Part shown: positions 37,110-48,811 of the stretch, in pieces
Layout: every line of letters starts with the position of its first letter
Position numbering within the stretch: the stretch's first letter is position 1
Made by a program: the position numbers and the translations under genes
Notes under the pieces: generated by a model
The model's input: only the letters and a program-made list of their open reading frames with translations
The model's database searches: none
What the model was told of the DNA's origin: nothing
Origin: Liolophura sinensis
Taxonomy: Eukaryota > Mollusca > Polyplacophora > Chitonida > Chitonidae
Direction: 5' to 3'
DNA length: 64,000 bases
Assembly: GCF_032854445.1 (NCBI RefSeq)
Contig: NC_088304.1
Coordinates: 17,895,850 to 17,959,849 of the forward strand

Positions 37110-37620
37110 CAGTCGGGGAGTTGGCAAATGGACACGCGTAACCCAAGAAATCCGGCCTCTTGTCAATTTAGCTCAGTTATGGTTTCATTCTAATCTGTCG
37201 ATGTAAATGCTTAAAATGTAACACCTTAGACACCACCTATGACCATGGATTAATTTATTTATTTACTTATTTATTTGATTGTTGCTTCACGCCGCACTCA
37301 AGAATATTTCACTTATACGACGGCGGCCAAAATTATGATGGGAGGAAACTGGGCAGAGCACAGGTGGAAACCCACGACCATGCACAGAGTGCTGGCAGAC
37401 CTTCCCACGTACGACCGGAGAGGAAGCCAGAATGAGCTGGACTTGAACTCACAGCGACCGCATCGGTGAGAGGCTTCTGCGATATTACACTGCGCTAGCG
37501 TGCTAACCAACTGAGCCACGGAGGCCCCAGACCATGGCTTAAGCAGAGTTAGACAAAAATGCAGTTATGTTATAATAGCAATTTATTAGACGTCCCTAGT
37601 TTATAATTACTCAAAATGCT
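37110..37620 (+). repeat. Interspersed repeat 'R' copy holding a SINE (left duplicate)
   Basis: R sequence (GAAATCCGGCCTCTTGTCAA, GATGTAAATGCTTAAAATGT, GACCATGG) is interrupted by a SINE and resumes at GGCTTAAGCAGAGTTAGACA. Confidence 0.75.
37254..37528 (-). repeat. Full-length SINE inside repeat R (left duplicate)
   Basis: Variant start TTGATTGTTGCTTCACGCCG, body, and head end GAGCCACGGAGGCCCC. It is flanked by GACCATGGATTA and GACCATGGCTTA. The same insertion with the same variant bases occurs at 42246-42517, so it predates the segmental duplication. Confidence 0.95.
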
Positions 37621-38255
37621 ATAAACAGCTACGTTCGTAGGAAACCCCCAAGGGACAGTAAATTACCCATGAAGGATCTCAAGATTGGCATGATGAGTAG
37701 TAGGTTACTAACATCCACCCCATATAGACTCGTTGTATAAATATTAAGTTATTAAGCCGATGTAATCTATTTATACTAATTGGTCATGAGCCATGACCTC
37801 ACATTGAACCATCAAAATCCTTTACACTATGAGGAATTCCCGCACTGGGTCATTCCCTATAGCAACACTTCCGCTGCACGTGAGCAAGATCTAGACAAGA
37901 TGGCAGTCAACATTTCAGTCCGTGTTCTCCATGTAGGAAAAAAAGGAAACCAGATAGATGAAGCCTTCAGATAGGTATTTCATGTCGAGTTTAAATCAGC
38001 TTGAAACGTTTGTTACTCGATCACAAGCATATAAATTTATTATACACACCAGTCGTAATGCCATAAATATTGATGTGTGTTTGACATAATACAACAACAA
38101 CATGAATATAAATCGAACTAGAACTTCGTTGATATGTCAGACCAAAAACTTCAATAATTAGAGAGCAGCGAGAAATAACGCAGATAGTCCTGTCGTTACA
38201 CCATTGAGGTGTTGATTGGGTCTGAATTCTGATTCATGAATCTTGTTAACGATTC

Positions 38256-38450
38256 CTAAAACATGTTAACGATTTATGTTGTATCTATGAGATATACAAC
38301 ATGTTAACGGTTGTATCTATGCGATATACAACATGTTAACGATTCATGTTGTATCTACGAGATACACAACATGTTAAAGATTCATGTCGTATCTGTTAGA
38401 TATACGACACGTTAACGATCCATGTTGTATCTATGAGATATACAACAGGA
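38256..38450. repeat. About 39-bp tandem repeat of small palindromes (right copy)
   Basis: Same array as at 36.2 kb, with a few unit differences, for example a TCGTATCTGTTAGATATACG unit in which both hairpin arms changed together. Confidence 0.85.
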
Positions 38451-39037
38451 ATGCAGAGTACTGCCTCTTTGTTTGTGGAGGCGGGGTTTTGCATTAAGGT
38501 CTGGAAGGTGTAAAGTTGCGCTTTTGGAGTGATTTCAAATCGCGTCTAACGAAATTATACCGATCCTTAACCAACATGTTAGGAGCATGAAAGACTCATA
38601 TATTACATAAAATATAGAAACAAAATTCTATAAATTCTACATACATTTATTATAATTATATTAAATGACATGATTATTCATACCATGAAGGGATTTATAC
38701 TATACGAAAATTACATAAATTGACGTTCTTCTCGGCTATTTACATGTATTTCAAAATGACTTATATATGCATATAGGCCTATTTACATATAGTTACTGCT
38801 GACGTGATGCCATGCATGTGTAATTGAAATGAATAAATGCTTACGCTCTTTCCACACAGTTCACACAAGTTCGTGCAAATACATATGTAAGTCAGGACTT
38901 CCTGCATTAAACATGAACTTATAACAGGATCAAATTTGGAATTGTGAAAAAAGAACACGATTTTTTGTTCATTCATTATTTTTCGTTACTAATCTGTCAG
39001 CGAATGCAATGGTTATTAACATATAATATGTGGAGTT

Positions 39038-39043
39038 TTTATT
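39038..39043 (-). terminator. Poly(A) signal of the F-box gene
   Basis: AATAAA on the minus strand, about 75 bases after the stop codon at 39119-39121. Confidence 0.55.
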
Positions 39044-39118
39044 TCCCTCAACCGTAGAATGTTTTACTAGCACTATAACAAAACAAATAGTACAGATGTA
39101 AAGCATATGAATAACTCG

Positions 39119-39301
39119 TCAGAATTCCGCATGCCGACTCTCCACGATCAAGTCCGAACTCAGCCGAAAGTCTATGCTCCGCTCATCGGCCATGTTGGCG
39201 TACTTCTCCTGTAGGTAAGCCAGTTCCGCCCACTCCAGATCACTCAGGTTACATGCCGTGATGTGGAACGTCCGGGGGTCTACAAATACAGTATGTAACA
39301 T

Positions 39302-39340
<39 letters not shown>

Positions 39341-41373
39341 TCGTGGAGTTAACGCAATGTACAATGATGTTTTACTTAAAGGCCTAGACATTCAGCGGTC
39401 AATTGTACAGGTGAAGGAAACTGGAGTGCCCGCAATAAACCTCTGGATTTTAACAAATAACTTATGAACTTTGCCATATATGACACAGAGGTGCATGGGG
39501 TATGCGGTCGATTCCACAAAACCATTTCTGAAATAAAACTGAGATATTTGGTAGTGAAAGTTCAAATTCTGACACATTTTTGACTTTTGTCTTAAGATAA
39601 CACTTTTGAGGCAGTCAAACTAATAATATTCAGGGGCCGTTGTGATTGGTTAACTAAGACAGAGTTTTGAGAGAGTAATGCCACCGTTTTGTATTTCACA
39701 AATAAACCATTCTGTGCACATTTCCGGTTACAATACACCGTCTATACCTTGACCACTAACTTACATATGAAGTATTAGAAACCCGAATTTAAGGTGCAGA
39801 ACAGAAAAAATGCACATCATAACGGAACGTTGGCTCGTGATTGATCGCTCTAGTCGACCAATGTCTGCTAACAAATTTCCTTCAATCTTTCAAACTGGTC
39901 CGCTGAGTTTACCGTGGACGCATGTCATTCATTGGTTCGTACCTTACAACGTCTTTTTGCACAGAACTACATGTAGTCGCATACAGTTACGGCCTACGCG
40001 TTTGTTGGCTTTCGAATTCTTCTGATTCGTTTTATGGTGCTTTGCGATATTAATGAACAGCACATGAATGCATCGGCCAAGTGCAAGTATTCTGTGAGCG
40101 GGCTGCAATGTCTGGTGTCTTTGACATGGCGTTCCTGTAAGGCAGCACCACATACGTTCCCTAATGATGTGCAACTTGAAACTTTCGATCCAAAAAAACA
40201 AGATCGAATGGTTTATTTATTTATTTATTTGATTGGTCTTTTACGCCGTACTCAAGAATATTTCACTTATATGACGGCGGCCAGAATTATGGTGGGAGGA
40301 AACCGGGCAGCGCCCGGGGAAAACCCATGACCATCCGCACGTTGCTGTCAGACCTTCCCACGTACGGCCGGAGAAGAAGCCAGCATGAGCTGGACATGAA
40401 CTCACAGCGATCGCATTGGTGAGGAGCTCCTGAGTCATTACGTTGCCCTAGCTCTCTAACCAACTAAGCTTGGTTTATGATTAAGACCAAACTGTTACAT
40501 GATATATAGTTCTTAGCGTATATAGTGAATTTATGGCCATGCAGAAATGGTAATGAGGATTCAGTCCTTACTTTAAAAAAGGCGACTACATTCATGACCT
40601 GTATCATTAATAAAAATTAATAAAATGGTTTGAATCCTTATGAAGAGAATAAACCATTTCCACAGATTTTGTTGGAACGCTAACAAAAGAATATTTTTCC
40701 ATAATCCCCGTGTAAGTGTGAATGAGTCATGCAATTATATGTAATATCGAGTCGATATTGAGTAAATTTGTCAGGAGCAATGATTTGTATTTTGGGCAAA
40801 ACTTCGAGGCATTACCGAGTTTTCTTTGTTCAACCAGTTCACATATGTTCTGGATGGTCGATATCAGCAAGACGGCGTTAGTTATGAAACTGCGCAAGCG
40901 CACGCAGCTCTGAGTCAACCGAAACAAGGCGTCGTCGATCATTTCCGTGCTGTTGTCAAACTCAAAATTACAAATTTCTGTAAACGAAAAAAAGAACATA
41001 ATAACATATAAACTGCATGCACACTTGACTTGCTTATATGTTTAGCATGTAAATAATGGTTGGAGAAGCAAATTAAGTTATTCCGAAATGTAAAGGGTAA
41101 ATTAAGATGGAAAAACCAGATCTCCATGTAATGTCTATCACTATTTTCACGACAACTTCCGTTGTTCCGACATGGTGTAGATCTGTTTACGTGATGGAGA
41201 AAGCACGTGTAACAGTACATTTCTAACAAAAGGAATTGACGAGGCGTAAAAATACTATTATGGGTGCTTTCTCCGTCTTAAACTAGTGTCACTAACTTTC
41301 TACTCTACTGAAATGATGACAGGTGGAGTAAACATTTGACCTAAATTGTCCTACTTTATGCAGTGAATGTGGA

Positions 41374-41469
<96 letters not shown>

Positions 41470-44400
41470 TAGGCTGAAAACTTTATTACCGTCCTCTATG
41501 GAACACATTGGTGAATTCATAACCAGTTGTTTTATTATTAGTGGTCCAGCTAAATTGTGTCGGATATCTGCGTGCTTGTCTCTTGGATTTTTGAACACAT
41601 GCGCTAATTGTGGCATTTACATGAGAAAGGTAGTGGTTTGCATGGATGTCTTATGCAAGGTTGGGGTGGAGCAGTGAGATACGGGTTTATAAGATCCAGG
41701 CCCAACAGCACTGTGCATTATTTCACCATGGTTCTCCTTGGTCCTGTACTTTCCAGAATACTTTCCTTCAAACGAAACTACTGTTTGACAATAGACTGAA
41801 GTCACAACTATCGTTTAAGCTTGGTAATTGGACTATGTTCTGTTAGAAGTTAACATGGACTATGAGTGTCCAGAATGGTGTCTGAGACATGTTTTTTTTT
41901 TCAGGCAAAGTACAAAACGCAATATTTGACAATATTGCATGGGACCTTACAGTCACACGAAAATGGGATCCTGACACAATACTAACAGCAATGCATTCAC
42001 ACGGACAGCGAAAACTTCACAACAAAGAAATAAATAACAAGCAATTGTAAATCAAAGATATAAAACACCGCATCACAGAGCGTAAAACCAGAGAAGCGAT
42101 AACAGTCGGGGAGTTGGCAAATGGACACGCGTAGCCCAAGAAATCCGGCCTCTTGTCAATTTAGCTCAGTTATGGTTTCATTCTAATCTGTCGATGTAAA
42201 TGCTTAAAACGTAACACCTTAGACACCACCTATGACCATGGCTTAATTTATTTATTTATTTATTTGATTGTTGCTTCACGCCGCACTCAAGAATATTTTA
42301 CTTATACGACGGCGGCCAGGATTATGGTGGGAGGAAAATGGGCAGAGCACAGGGGGAAACCCACGACCATGCACAGAGTGCTGGAGGACCTTCCCACGTA
42401 CGACCGGAGAGGAAGCCAGAATGAGCTGGACTTGAACTCACAGCGACCGCATCGGTGAGAGGCTTCTGCGATATTACACTGCGCTAGCGCGCTAACCAAC
42501 TGAGCCACGGAGGCCCCAGACCATGGCTTAAGCAGAGTTAGACAAAAATGCAGTTATGTTATAATAGCAATTTATTAGACGTCCCTAGTTTATAATTACT
42601 CAAAATGCTGGGTTATCATTACATGCATAATCACATGAAAACAATGCAAAGGAACCAAGTCTCGAGGAAGCTTTTAACCCACAATCAGAATACTGGTTTA
42701 TGCATTGGTGTAATATAAAAAAATTGTATACATAGGATAGTGAGTAAAATAAACTGGAACGATGATAATGTCATATTTTGCACATGGTCACATGTAACCG
42801 GTGAAAAGCAGCCTCTTGCCATTTCACCTTAGTCAGGGGTTTATTCTAACTGTTCACGTAAATGTTTAAAACATGACAACTTTTCTGTCCCCTAGAACCG
42901 TCTTTCAACTGAATTAATCGCCATTCATATGTTAACATTTGAAAGTGTGTCTAGGCTCAGAAAGAACGCGTACAATTTTTGAAAGACTAGAAGCGGACGA
43001 AAGTATTGTCGACAACAGTTGTTTACTTAAAATGGGTGAGAAGTCGGCTTACAATGGTTCAGGACATAGTTTGTTTTTCAGTAATATCCACTATACTTTA
43101 TAGGCATGTTCGATATCGATTACTTTACTGTTAAAAAGACCATTCAATCCTCATCTGCAATAGCCGTATTGTCCCTCCGACGACGGAAACTTAGCGAATA
43201 TCGAGAGATTTATATTGCCTGCTGGGACAACAGGAAGTACAAAAGGGCACAAGTTTTCGTTCGATAGATGTACTTCACACATTTTTAAAGGTTACAAATG
43301 AACGTCAGACACAGGGCCGTGTTCTGATTTTTAAACTTGCTTGCTTTTTTTATTTAATCGCTGGGACACACGATGTGCGGCTTCAAACCCTGACGTTGAC
43401 AGGGAATTTGATGATTCCCCAACTCACACTATTTATGCGGCCTTATTGACAATAAGAAGTGGACGACACCCGTATGACCGTTTACTGTTCGTTTATAATC
43501 ATCTGTCTTCCAGCACTATTATGCGCGTATCATATGCGTGGAACAGTTGCATCCACTCATAAAATTGACCTCCATCGTTTAAGTGAAAAACTCTTTACCC
43601 TGGCTTTATCCTGGCGTTATCAATAATGAAATCAAATTATACCAAATCAGATGCAGCTGCCAAACATTGCACCGATAGAAACCCCTGGGCAGGCCGTGCC
43701 CGGTACGTGTAGCGTATAAACACCATGAACAGGCCATGTCCGGTAGGCGTAGTGTAGAAACACGTGGACAGACCGTGTCTGGTACGTGTAGCGCAGAACC
43801 ACGTGGACAGACCGTGTCCGGTACATGTAAAGAAGGCGACGTTTGATCGCAGTTATTCAGATTAAGCTCTCTGTGCTTAATACTGCATCCACATATTGCA
43901 CCATATTCATATTTATCAGTTAATTTTATTAATTTATATTTATTTATGTCGACTCGGGTCCCAGCTGGATTGACAGCTGTGTCTTACAATACATGAATAC
44001 TATACATACATTATCAGTTTACTCACAAGCCGTCTTAGTCATAACGGTATAGGAATGAATGCTATAGACTACACAGCTTGGCGCAGAGTGACTTTAGGTG
44101 GGTAATTCCTAATTTTGTTCATGATCCAGCTTAGTTCGTCGACCAAGCTGCGCATAAAATAGTTTCTCACAACGATTTTCGTGGCACTTATATATGATTT
44201 CATTTTGTGAGACGGTGTTGTGGATGGGCGGGATTTCCCAGTGCCTCGTGGAATTTTGCATGGTACCATCGCTTCACCAGGCTAAAGCCAAGTCTCGAGG
44301 AAGCTCGAGAAGAAGAGGCCGTATTTCACCGGTTACGTGTGACCATATATCAACTTCAACATATAGTCCTTGCTGCTCTCGGTTTACCCCCTATGCTGTA

Positions 44401-45880
44401 ATATTTTATATTATATTTACCGACTGAGCCGAAGTCTATTTATCCTTTAGTGTAATATGTAGCAGTTTCTATGTACCGGCGCACAGTACTCACAGACTTA
44501 ACTGTGTAATAAGTCCCGATCACAGGATATAGGCCTATGTTTAGTACCAACTTGACGCTTAGCCTTATTGTCAAGTGTGCGCTATATACGTCTTATGTTA
44601 CGTGGCTAGTCGTAGGCCTATACTACAAATGGAATCGCTTTAGTATGATATTCAACAACAATTAAATAAAATGTAAATAAAAACAAAGGTGGAATCACGT
44701 GGATGGATGTACATGTATACGTCTCGCGACCCGGGTTTGACTGACATGCGTATCTCGATTTTTCCATTATCCCACCACGTGATCGAAATGACAGAGGAAC
44801 TAGATTGTTATACCTACCAAGAGTGTCTTTGAAGTTTACGGCCACGTGATTAAGAATAGATGAAAGTCTCCAATCGGAGTTATCATCGAATCCCGTCCAA
44901 ATGTACAACTCGTACAGGGGAATCCCCGCCACCAATATGGGGATTATGTCCGACGCAAAACCGATGCTTTCGAAATTGAACTTGACTTTCAGACTTGGGC
45001 ATGCTCTTCTCAGGCCATTCCAAGCAAGTTTAGTGATTCTGTGTCCATGGGGATCACTCCTGTACACTCTCACTCTCATCGTCTTCAATTTTCCCGCTAA
45101 GTTACCCCGCAGGATTTCCATGACATCGTCGGATAGATAGCCGTAATTTAATGAAATGGTCCGGAGATTGGTGAAGCGCGAGATGGCGCGTTTGTAGCGG
45201 AGTCCAGAGTAGACTGTCAGACGAGAGTGGAAGATGTCCTCCATTATCAGGCGTCTTAAGCAATGGCCACAGGATAATCCCACGGACTCTATGATCCTCA
45301 GACCGGCGCTGAGGTAAAACTGAGAGTAAGACAAGTCCAGAACTCGCAGGCAGAATTGTTGACGCAGAAACCGCGTCAACGTCAGAATAAGCTTCTCTTT
45401 GAGCTGTTCGTAGCGCCAGTAACGGTCCATTTCCAAACGGGAGAAGCGAAATTCCTTCAGCTTTGCTCTTCTTTGAAGTTTCGGCAGAAAGGCTTCCATG
45501 GCGCGCTGGAAAATCTTGCACGTCACCAAAGACGGATGATTACAACTTATCGTAAGGTACCTCAGATGCTGACCAAACTTTTCGGCAAAACCAGACGCCT
45601 GGAACTCTGCTGTCCGTGCTCGATATCCACCCATTTCAAACCTCCTACGTCGCCACAGACACCCGGCTTCGAAGGCGAGCGACCAGTTCCGACAAACCCT
45701 GGCCATGATAGCTCTGTCAGTGTCGTTAAGGAAGGAATAAATTTTTACCAAAACGACTTGGGGAGCGTATTTCCAGCCGCTACCACAGTCCACGTCCATA
45801 CTGCTGTCCACGTAACCCAAGGAGCTTGACGCGGACTTACACAGGCTCATCTTACAACTCGAGGACCGCCGCCGCTCCAT
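39119..45880 (-). CDS. F-box protein, FBXO39-like (three coding exons)
   Basis: Minus-strand exons are 45880-44818, 40977-40816 and 39279-39119. Borders are CTTG|gtaggt, tttacag|AAA, CTCG|gtaatg and tttgtag|ACC, all in phase 1, and the product is 461 residues. An upstream in-frame ATG (46048) would add 56 low-complexity residues. The start at 45880 is preferred for its AAAATGG context and the usual family length of about 440. Residues 36-80 are an F-box (APQVVLVKIYSFLNDTDRAI, then VCRNW, LWR). The rest is leucine-rich-repeat-like with family landmarks SRLEMDRY, LDLSYSQF, SDPHGHR (near 276), then across the junctions FEFDNSTEMID and a terminal AYLQEKYANMADE. Such proteins bind SKP1 in SCF ubiquitin ligases and select substrates through the C-terminal half; the substrate is unknown. 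Intron 1 contains half of a segmental duplication and a SINE. Intron 2 contains another SINE. Confidence 0.88.
39301..39341. repeat. (TTTA)n microsatellite
   Basis: Ten TTTA units, 20 bases upstream (minus strand) of the exon 3 acceptor of the F-box gene. It may be a leftover SINE tail. Confidence 0.9.
40216..40470 (-). repeat. SINE in F-box intron 2
   Basis: TTGATTGGTCTTTTACGCCG through CTCTAACCAACTAAGC. The 7-bp target duplication TGGTTTA is at 40209-40215 and 40471-40477. It is in the same orientation as the gene and absent from the left duplicate because that part is deleted there. Confidence 0.95.
41379..41467. repeat. (TA)n microsatellite, 89 bases
   Basis: Uninterrupted TA run in F-box intron 1, ending 24 bases before the point where similarity to the left duplicate begins. 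Confidence 0.98.
42115..42609 (+). repeat. Interspersed repeat 'R' copy holding a SINE (right duplicate)
   Basis: Same arrangement as at 37.1 kb. A further R fragment (ACCGGTGAAAAGCAGCCTCT, then ATTCTAACTGTTCACGTAAA) lies at 42790-42880, outside the duplication. Confidence 0.75.
42246..42517 (-). repeat. Full-length SINE inside repeat R (right duplicate)
   Basis: Duplicate of the 37.25 kb insertion. Both target duplications read GACCATGGCTTA (42234-42245 and 42519-42530). Confidence 0.95.
42880..44817. other. Remainder of F-box intron 1
   Basis: No exon supported. A 66-residue minus frame at 44269-44069 was examined as a possible terminal exon and dropped. The tandem array at 43.7 kb is listed separately. 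Confidence 0.5.
43685..43829. repeat. About 38-bp tandem repeat, 4 copies
   Basis: CGTGTCCGGTACGTGTAGCG, then AGAAACCACGTGGACAGAC, repeats with small changes. Each unit carries the E-box CACGTG. Confidence 0.85.
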
Positions 45881-45933
45881 TTTAACATGTATGTTGTTGT
45901 TGCTGTTGGTGCGGCAAAACAGCAACGTGATTG

Positions 45934-45941
45934 TGACGTCA
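45934..45941. promoter_or_regulatory. CRE/ATF-type palindrome upstream of the F-box start
   Basis: TGACGTCA lies 54 bases upstream of the preferred ATG on the minus strand, in a stretch with several further TGACGT and CACGTAA words up to 46140. It would be coding if the upstream ATG were used. Confidence 0.35.
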
Positions 45942-46275
45942 ACGACGGTCGTAGCAACAAGGATATCGCCGTTATCACGTAATTGTTCTACGTCATAACA
46001 GTGTCGTTTACATGCAACGTCACGTAATGTTTGAACTCGTCTGGTCATGACGTTGGAACGCTAGTGACGCCCTCATTGCTACTTGACTGGCGTTCGAAAT
46101 TAATGTTGCTTGACGTCTTACCTTAAACCACGTAAGTGGCGAATCACGTGATTATTACACTACTGGATCATCATATCCTGGTTTCCTGACCCGGCTACCG
46201 GAATGACCGGAATAATGTGAGCCCGAAAACCAGGCTATAGAATCGATACAATGCTAAAGCTATGTGTACATAGAG

Positions 46276-46420
46276 GGTATGTAATGAGTGACCCGAAGAT
46301 ATTAAATTTATTACACGAGAGTAGTATTTTTCATTTGTTCCGAGCCTCCGGCGAGAAACAAACAAAAACTACCACTCTCGTGTAATAAATTTAATATCGA
46401 GCGTCACCAATTTCATATCC
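46276..46420. mobile_element. Fold-back (MITE-like) element
   Basis: The whole 145 bases are an inverted repeat. The outer arms GGTATGTAATGAGTGACCCG and GGATATGAAATTGGTGACGC (read from the right on the minus strand) are diverged. The inner 24 bases at 46298-46321 and 46375-46398 are exact reverse complements. The centre is CGAGCCTCCGGCGAG. No ORF. No target duplication is obvious beyond a possible TA. Confidence 0.8.
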
Positions 46421-46933
46421 TATTTATCCCCTAAATGCCTTTTGTATATTTATAGCGGGAAAAATCATTACGATTTGAACTTTTCGGAACTTCTAACCGC
46501 AAGGTGATATCACATATATAGGTCAAGTGAAGCGTCAGAAGTAAGTGACAAGTACATGGTGCAGTAAAATATAGTACAGACAAAAATTATTTACATAACG
46601 ACTTTTTTATATCAAAGACATGCTTGCTTTATACAATATACCGTTCAATACGTTAATATTTATAACAAGAATATTACATTTTACTACATAAAGAATTACG
46701 GTCTAAAACTAGACAAATTTCATGTGCGCTGAGTACACGCCGTGCAACTTTGAAAAAACAACTGATAGTTTAAATTAACGAAGGTTGAGCAAGCGAAACA
46801 GTCTACGGAATTGTAACGGCTATTTGGAATTTAGGCTTCAGCGAGGGTTCGTGTGAAGATTCGGAGGAAAATTGAATTGGTTTCATCTGGATAATGTCAA
46901 AATTAGCGCAGCACAAAGTTTTAGGCCTTTAGA

Positions 46934-47286
46934 ATAGCAACCACACGATACTCGAGGTGCATGTATCCTAGCAACCACACGGAAGTCCAGCTGCATGTAT
47001 CCTAGCAACCACACGAAAGTCCAGGTGCATGTATCCTAGCAATCACACGAAAGTCCAGCTGCATGTATCCTAGCAACCACACGAAAGTCCAGGTGCATGT
47101 ATCCTAGCAATCACACGAAAGTCGAGGTGCATGTATCCTAGCAATCACAAGAAAGTCGAGGTGCATGTATCCTAGCAATCACAAGAAAGTCCAGCTGCAT
47201 GTATCCTAGCAATCACACGAAAGTCCAGCTGCATGTATCCTAGCAATCACAAGAAAGTCCAGCTGCATGTATCCTAGCAATGACGC
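46934..47286. repeat. 34-bp minisatellite, about 10 copies
   Basis: The unit CAGCTGCATGTATCCTAGCA, then ATCACACGAAAGTC, repeats with two alternating subtypes (CAGCTGC and GAGGTGC). Confidence 0.95.
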
Positions 47287-47289
47287 GAA

Positions 47290-48790
47290 AATAAGCGATT
47301 AACTCAGGCTGTATGAGCCAACGGACTTTGGTTTTCACATGAATTAGCTGAAAGTAAACTGAGGTTATGGGGATGGAAGGGATTTACTTGACAATTACTT
47401 GACTGACACTTCACTTAGTACTCACCATTCAAAGGCATTGCTCTTTTTATCCCCTTTTTTTCTTTTTCTGGCACCGGTAAGGTTTGAAAACGGCACATCC
47501 CATAAATAGGTCGTGCATCAAACTGGCCGTTGGTGCACGACAGCGATTGTATCGATTAGAAAAAGGTACAAAACCTAAACTGTTTCTCACTTTTACAAGG
47601 AAGTGTTTTAAATAACATTACATTTATGTGGTAACTCCTTATTCAGTTGTTATTTTTTTTTAATGTCGTAAAAACAAATCAGTTAGGCCTATATGGCGTC
47701 AATCAATTTTATGGCCAATTGAAACCAGATAAAACCTGGAGAGCATCATGCACCACACCTCACCAGGTAGCCTACCTGACACTTGGTATTGTGAAGTATA
47801 CACCTGTAAAACCCATCAATCAAGTCTATCAGAATGTACACACATATTCTCTGTATCTTAAAATGAATATTGACATGCAAAGGATATCGCATGTTCATGG
47901 TAGCTACAAAGATAAATAGTACCTACTGTTGATTTTAAAAATATAAGCCAGAAAAAAGTATCAGGCACAAAAGCTTATTGTGAGGGCAGATAGACCTAGA
48001 GGAGATGACAATTTTTAAGACCTTATCTGTTCACTGGGTTTATCACATTTATATGCACAAAAAAGTAACCAAAACCAGCAGATTTTATTTTTCAACAATT
48101 GATTAGGTTTAACAAGAACAGATAACAAGACTTTTACAAATACTAAAGTACTTAAGTTTCACAAGAAAGGATAGCAGTATCTATACAAATACTAAAGTAC
48201 TTACATGTACAACGGTGTCAAGTCCAAACGGACGCATATATTCCACAATGCTGAACACCATGCAGGCATAAATGCACAAATAAGAGGGAAAATGCACAGC
48301 ATAACTGAGTGTATGACAAAATATACACAAATTCCACAGACAGGGTCCGTGTTCTAATAAGCACTGTGTACACAAGAGCACAAATTTAATATACAAGTTC
48401 AGATTGAACAAGTGCTCGGTGGAGATATGATATAACAAAGCCAGCGGCTATAAAGACACCAATATTCAGCACAAAAGGCCTACTAAGGTAACACACAGCG
48501 AAAGCATCCAAAACTCTCAATAAATCTCCTTTCTCCTCCTTTGACCTGCTTTCACAGGTCTTATATAGACTGGTGGAATTTTCTAGAATAAGAAAATTCC
48601 TGACCACTTGTTGTAAACAAACATGCCCCGAACTGAGGGTATTCTGAAACGTTCTAAGGCAGAGGCAGACAGCAGGCCCTGAGCTCAGCATATGTTAACA
48701 ATGGCAAGCTAAATTTAGCAGTTGACGGCAGTTGTGCGCATAACATGCGTCAACCCGATATCCCACACATTGGTTACAAATATTTAATCT
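47290..48790. other. Intergenic
   Basis: No gene assigned. Two open minus-strand frames at 48691-48386 and 48438-48181 are hydrophobic and overlap out of phase; no motif is recognised. A 20-base direct repeat ACAAATACTAAAGTACTTAM lies near 48135 and 48185. Confidence 0.4.
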
Positions 48791-48795
48791 TTCTG

Positions 48796-48811
48796 TGACG
48801 TCATGACGTCA
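48796..48811. promoter_or_regulatory. Tandem CRE/ATF palindromes
   Basis: TGACGTCATGACGTCA: two perfect 8-bp CRE sites back to back, 460 bases upstream of the SWIM/YqaJ start codon. Confidence 0.45.

Larger units (their letters stand above)
35624..37620. repeat. Segmental tandem duplication, left copy (internally deleted)
   Basis: 35624-36441 matches 37619-38456, and 36442-37620 matches 41492-42609, both at high identity. This copy therefore equals the right copy minus about 3,035 bases (38457-41491), plus a private insert of about 60 bases near 36670-36733. Its end (CAAAATGCT) runs straight into the start of the right copy (CTATAAACAG), the hallmark of a tandem duplication. The deleted part corresponds to the last two F-box exons. 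Confidence 0.92.
37619..42609. repeat. Segmental tandem duplication, right copy (full)
   Basis: The left arm 37619-38456 and right arm 41491-42609 are the parts shared with the left copy. The 3 kb between them is single-copy and carries F-box exons 2 and 3, a SINE and the (TA)n run. The right edge is at CAAAATGCT (42601-42609), after which the two copies diverge. Confidence 0.92.

Noticed and set aside
41356-41677. ORFs reading IYIYIY
   Set aside because: Translation of the (TA)n microsatellite.
44069-44269. Terminal exon of the F-box gene
   Set aside because: No good acceptor and no family similarity; exons at 40977-40816 and 39279-39119 fit in phase and sequence.
45102-45829. ORFs of 139 and 157 residues overlapping the F-box exon
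   Set aside because: Shadows in other frames of a clearly coding exon.
48181-48691. Membrane protein on the minus strand
   Set aside because: Two hydrophobic frames overlap out of phase, with no shared splice sites or recognised family.
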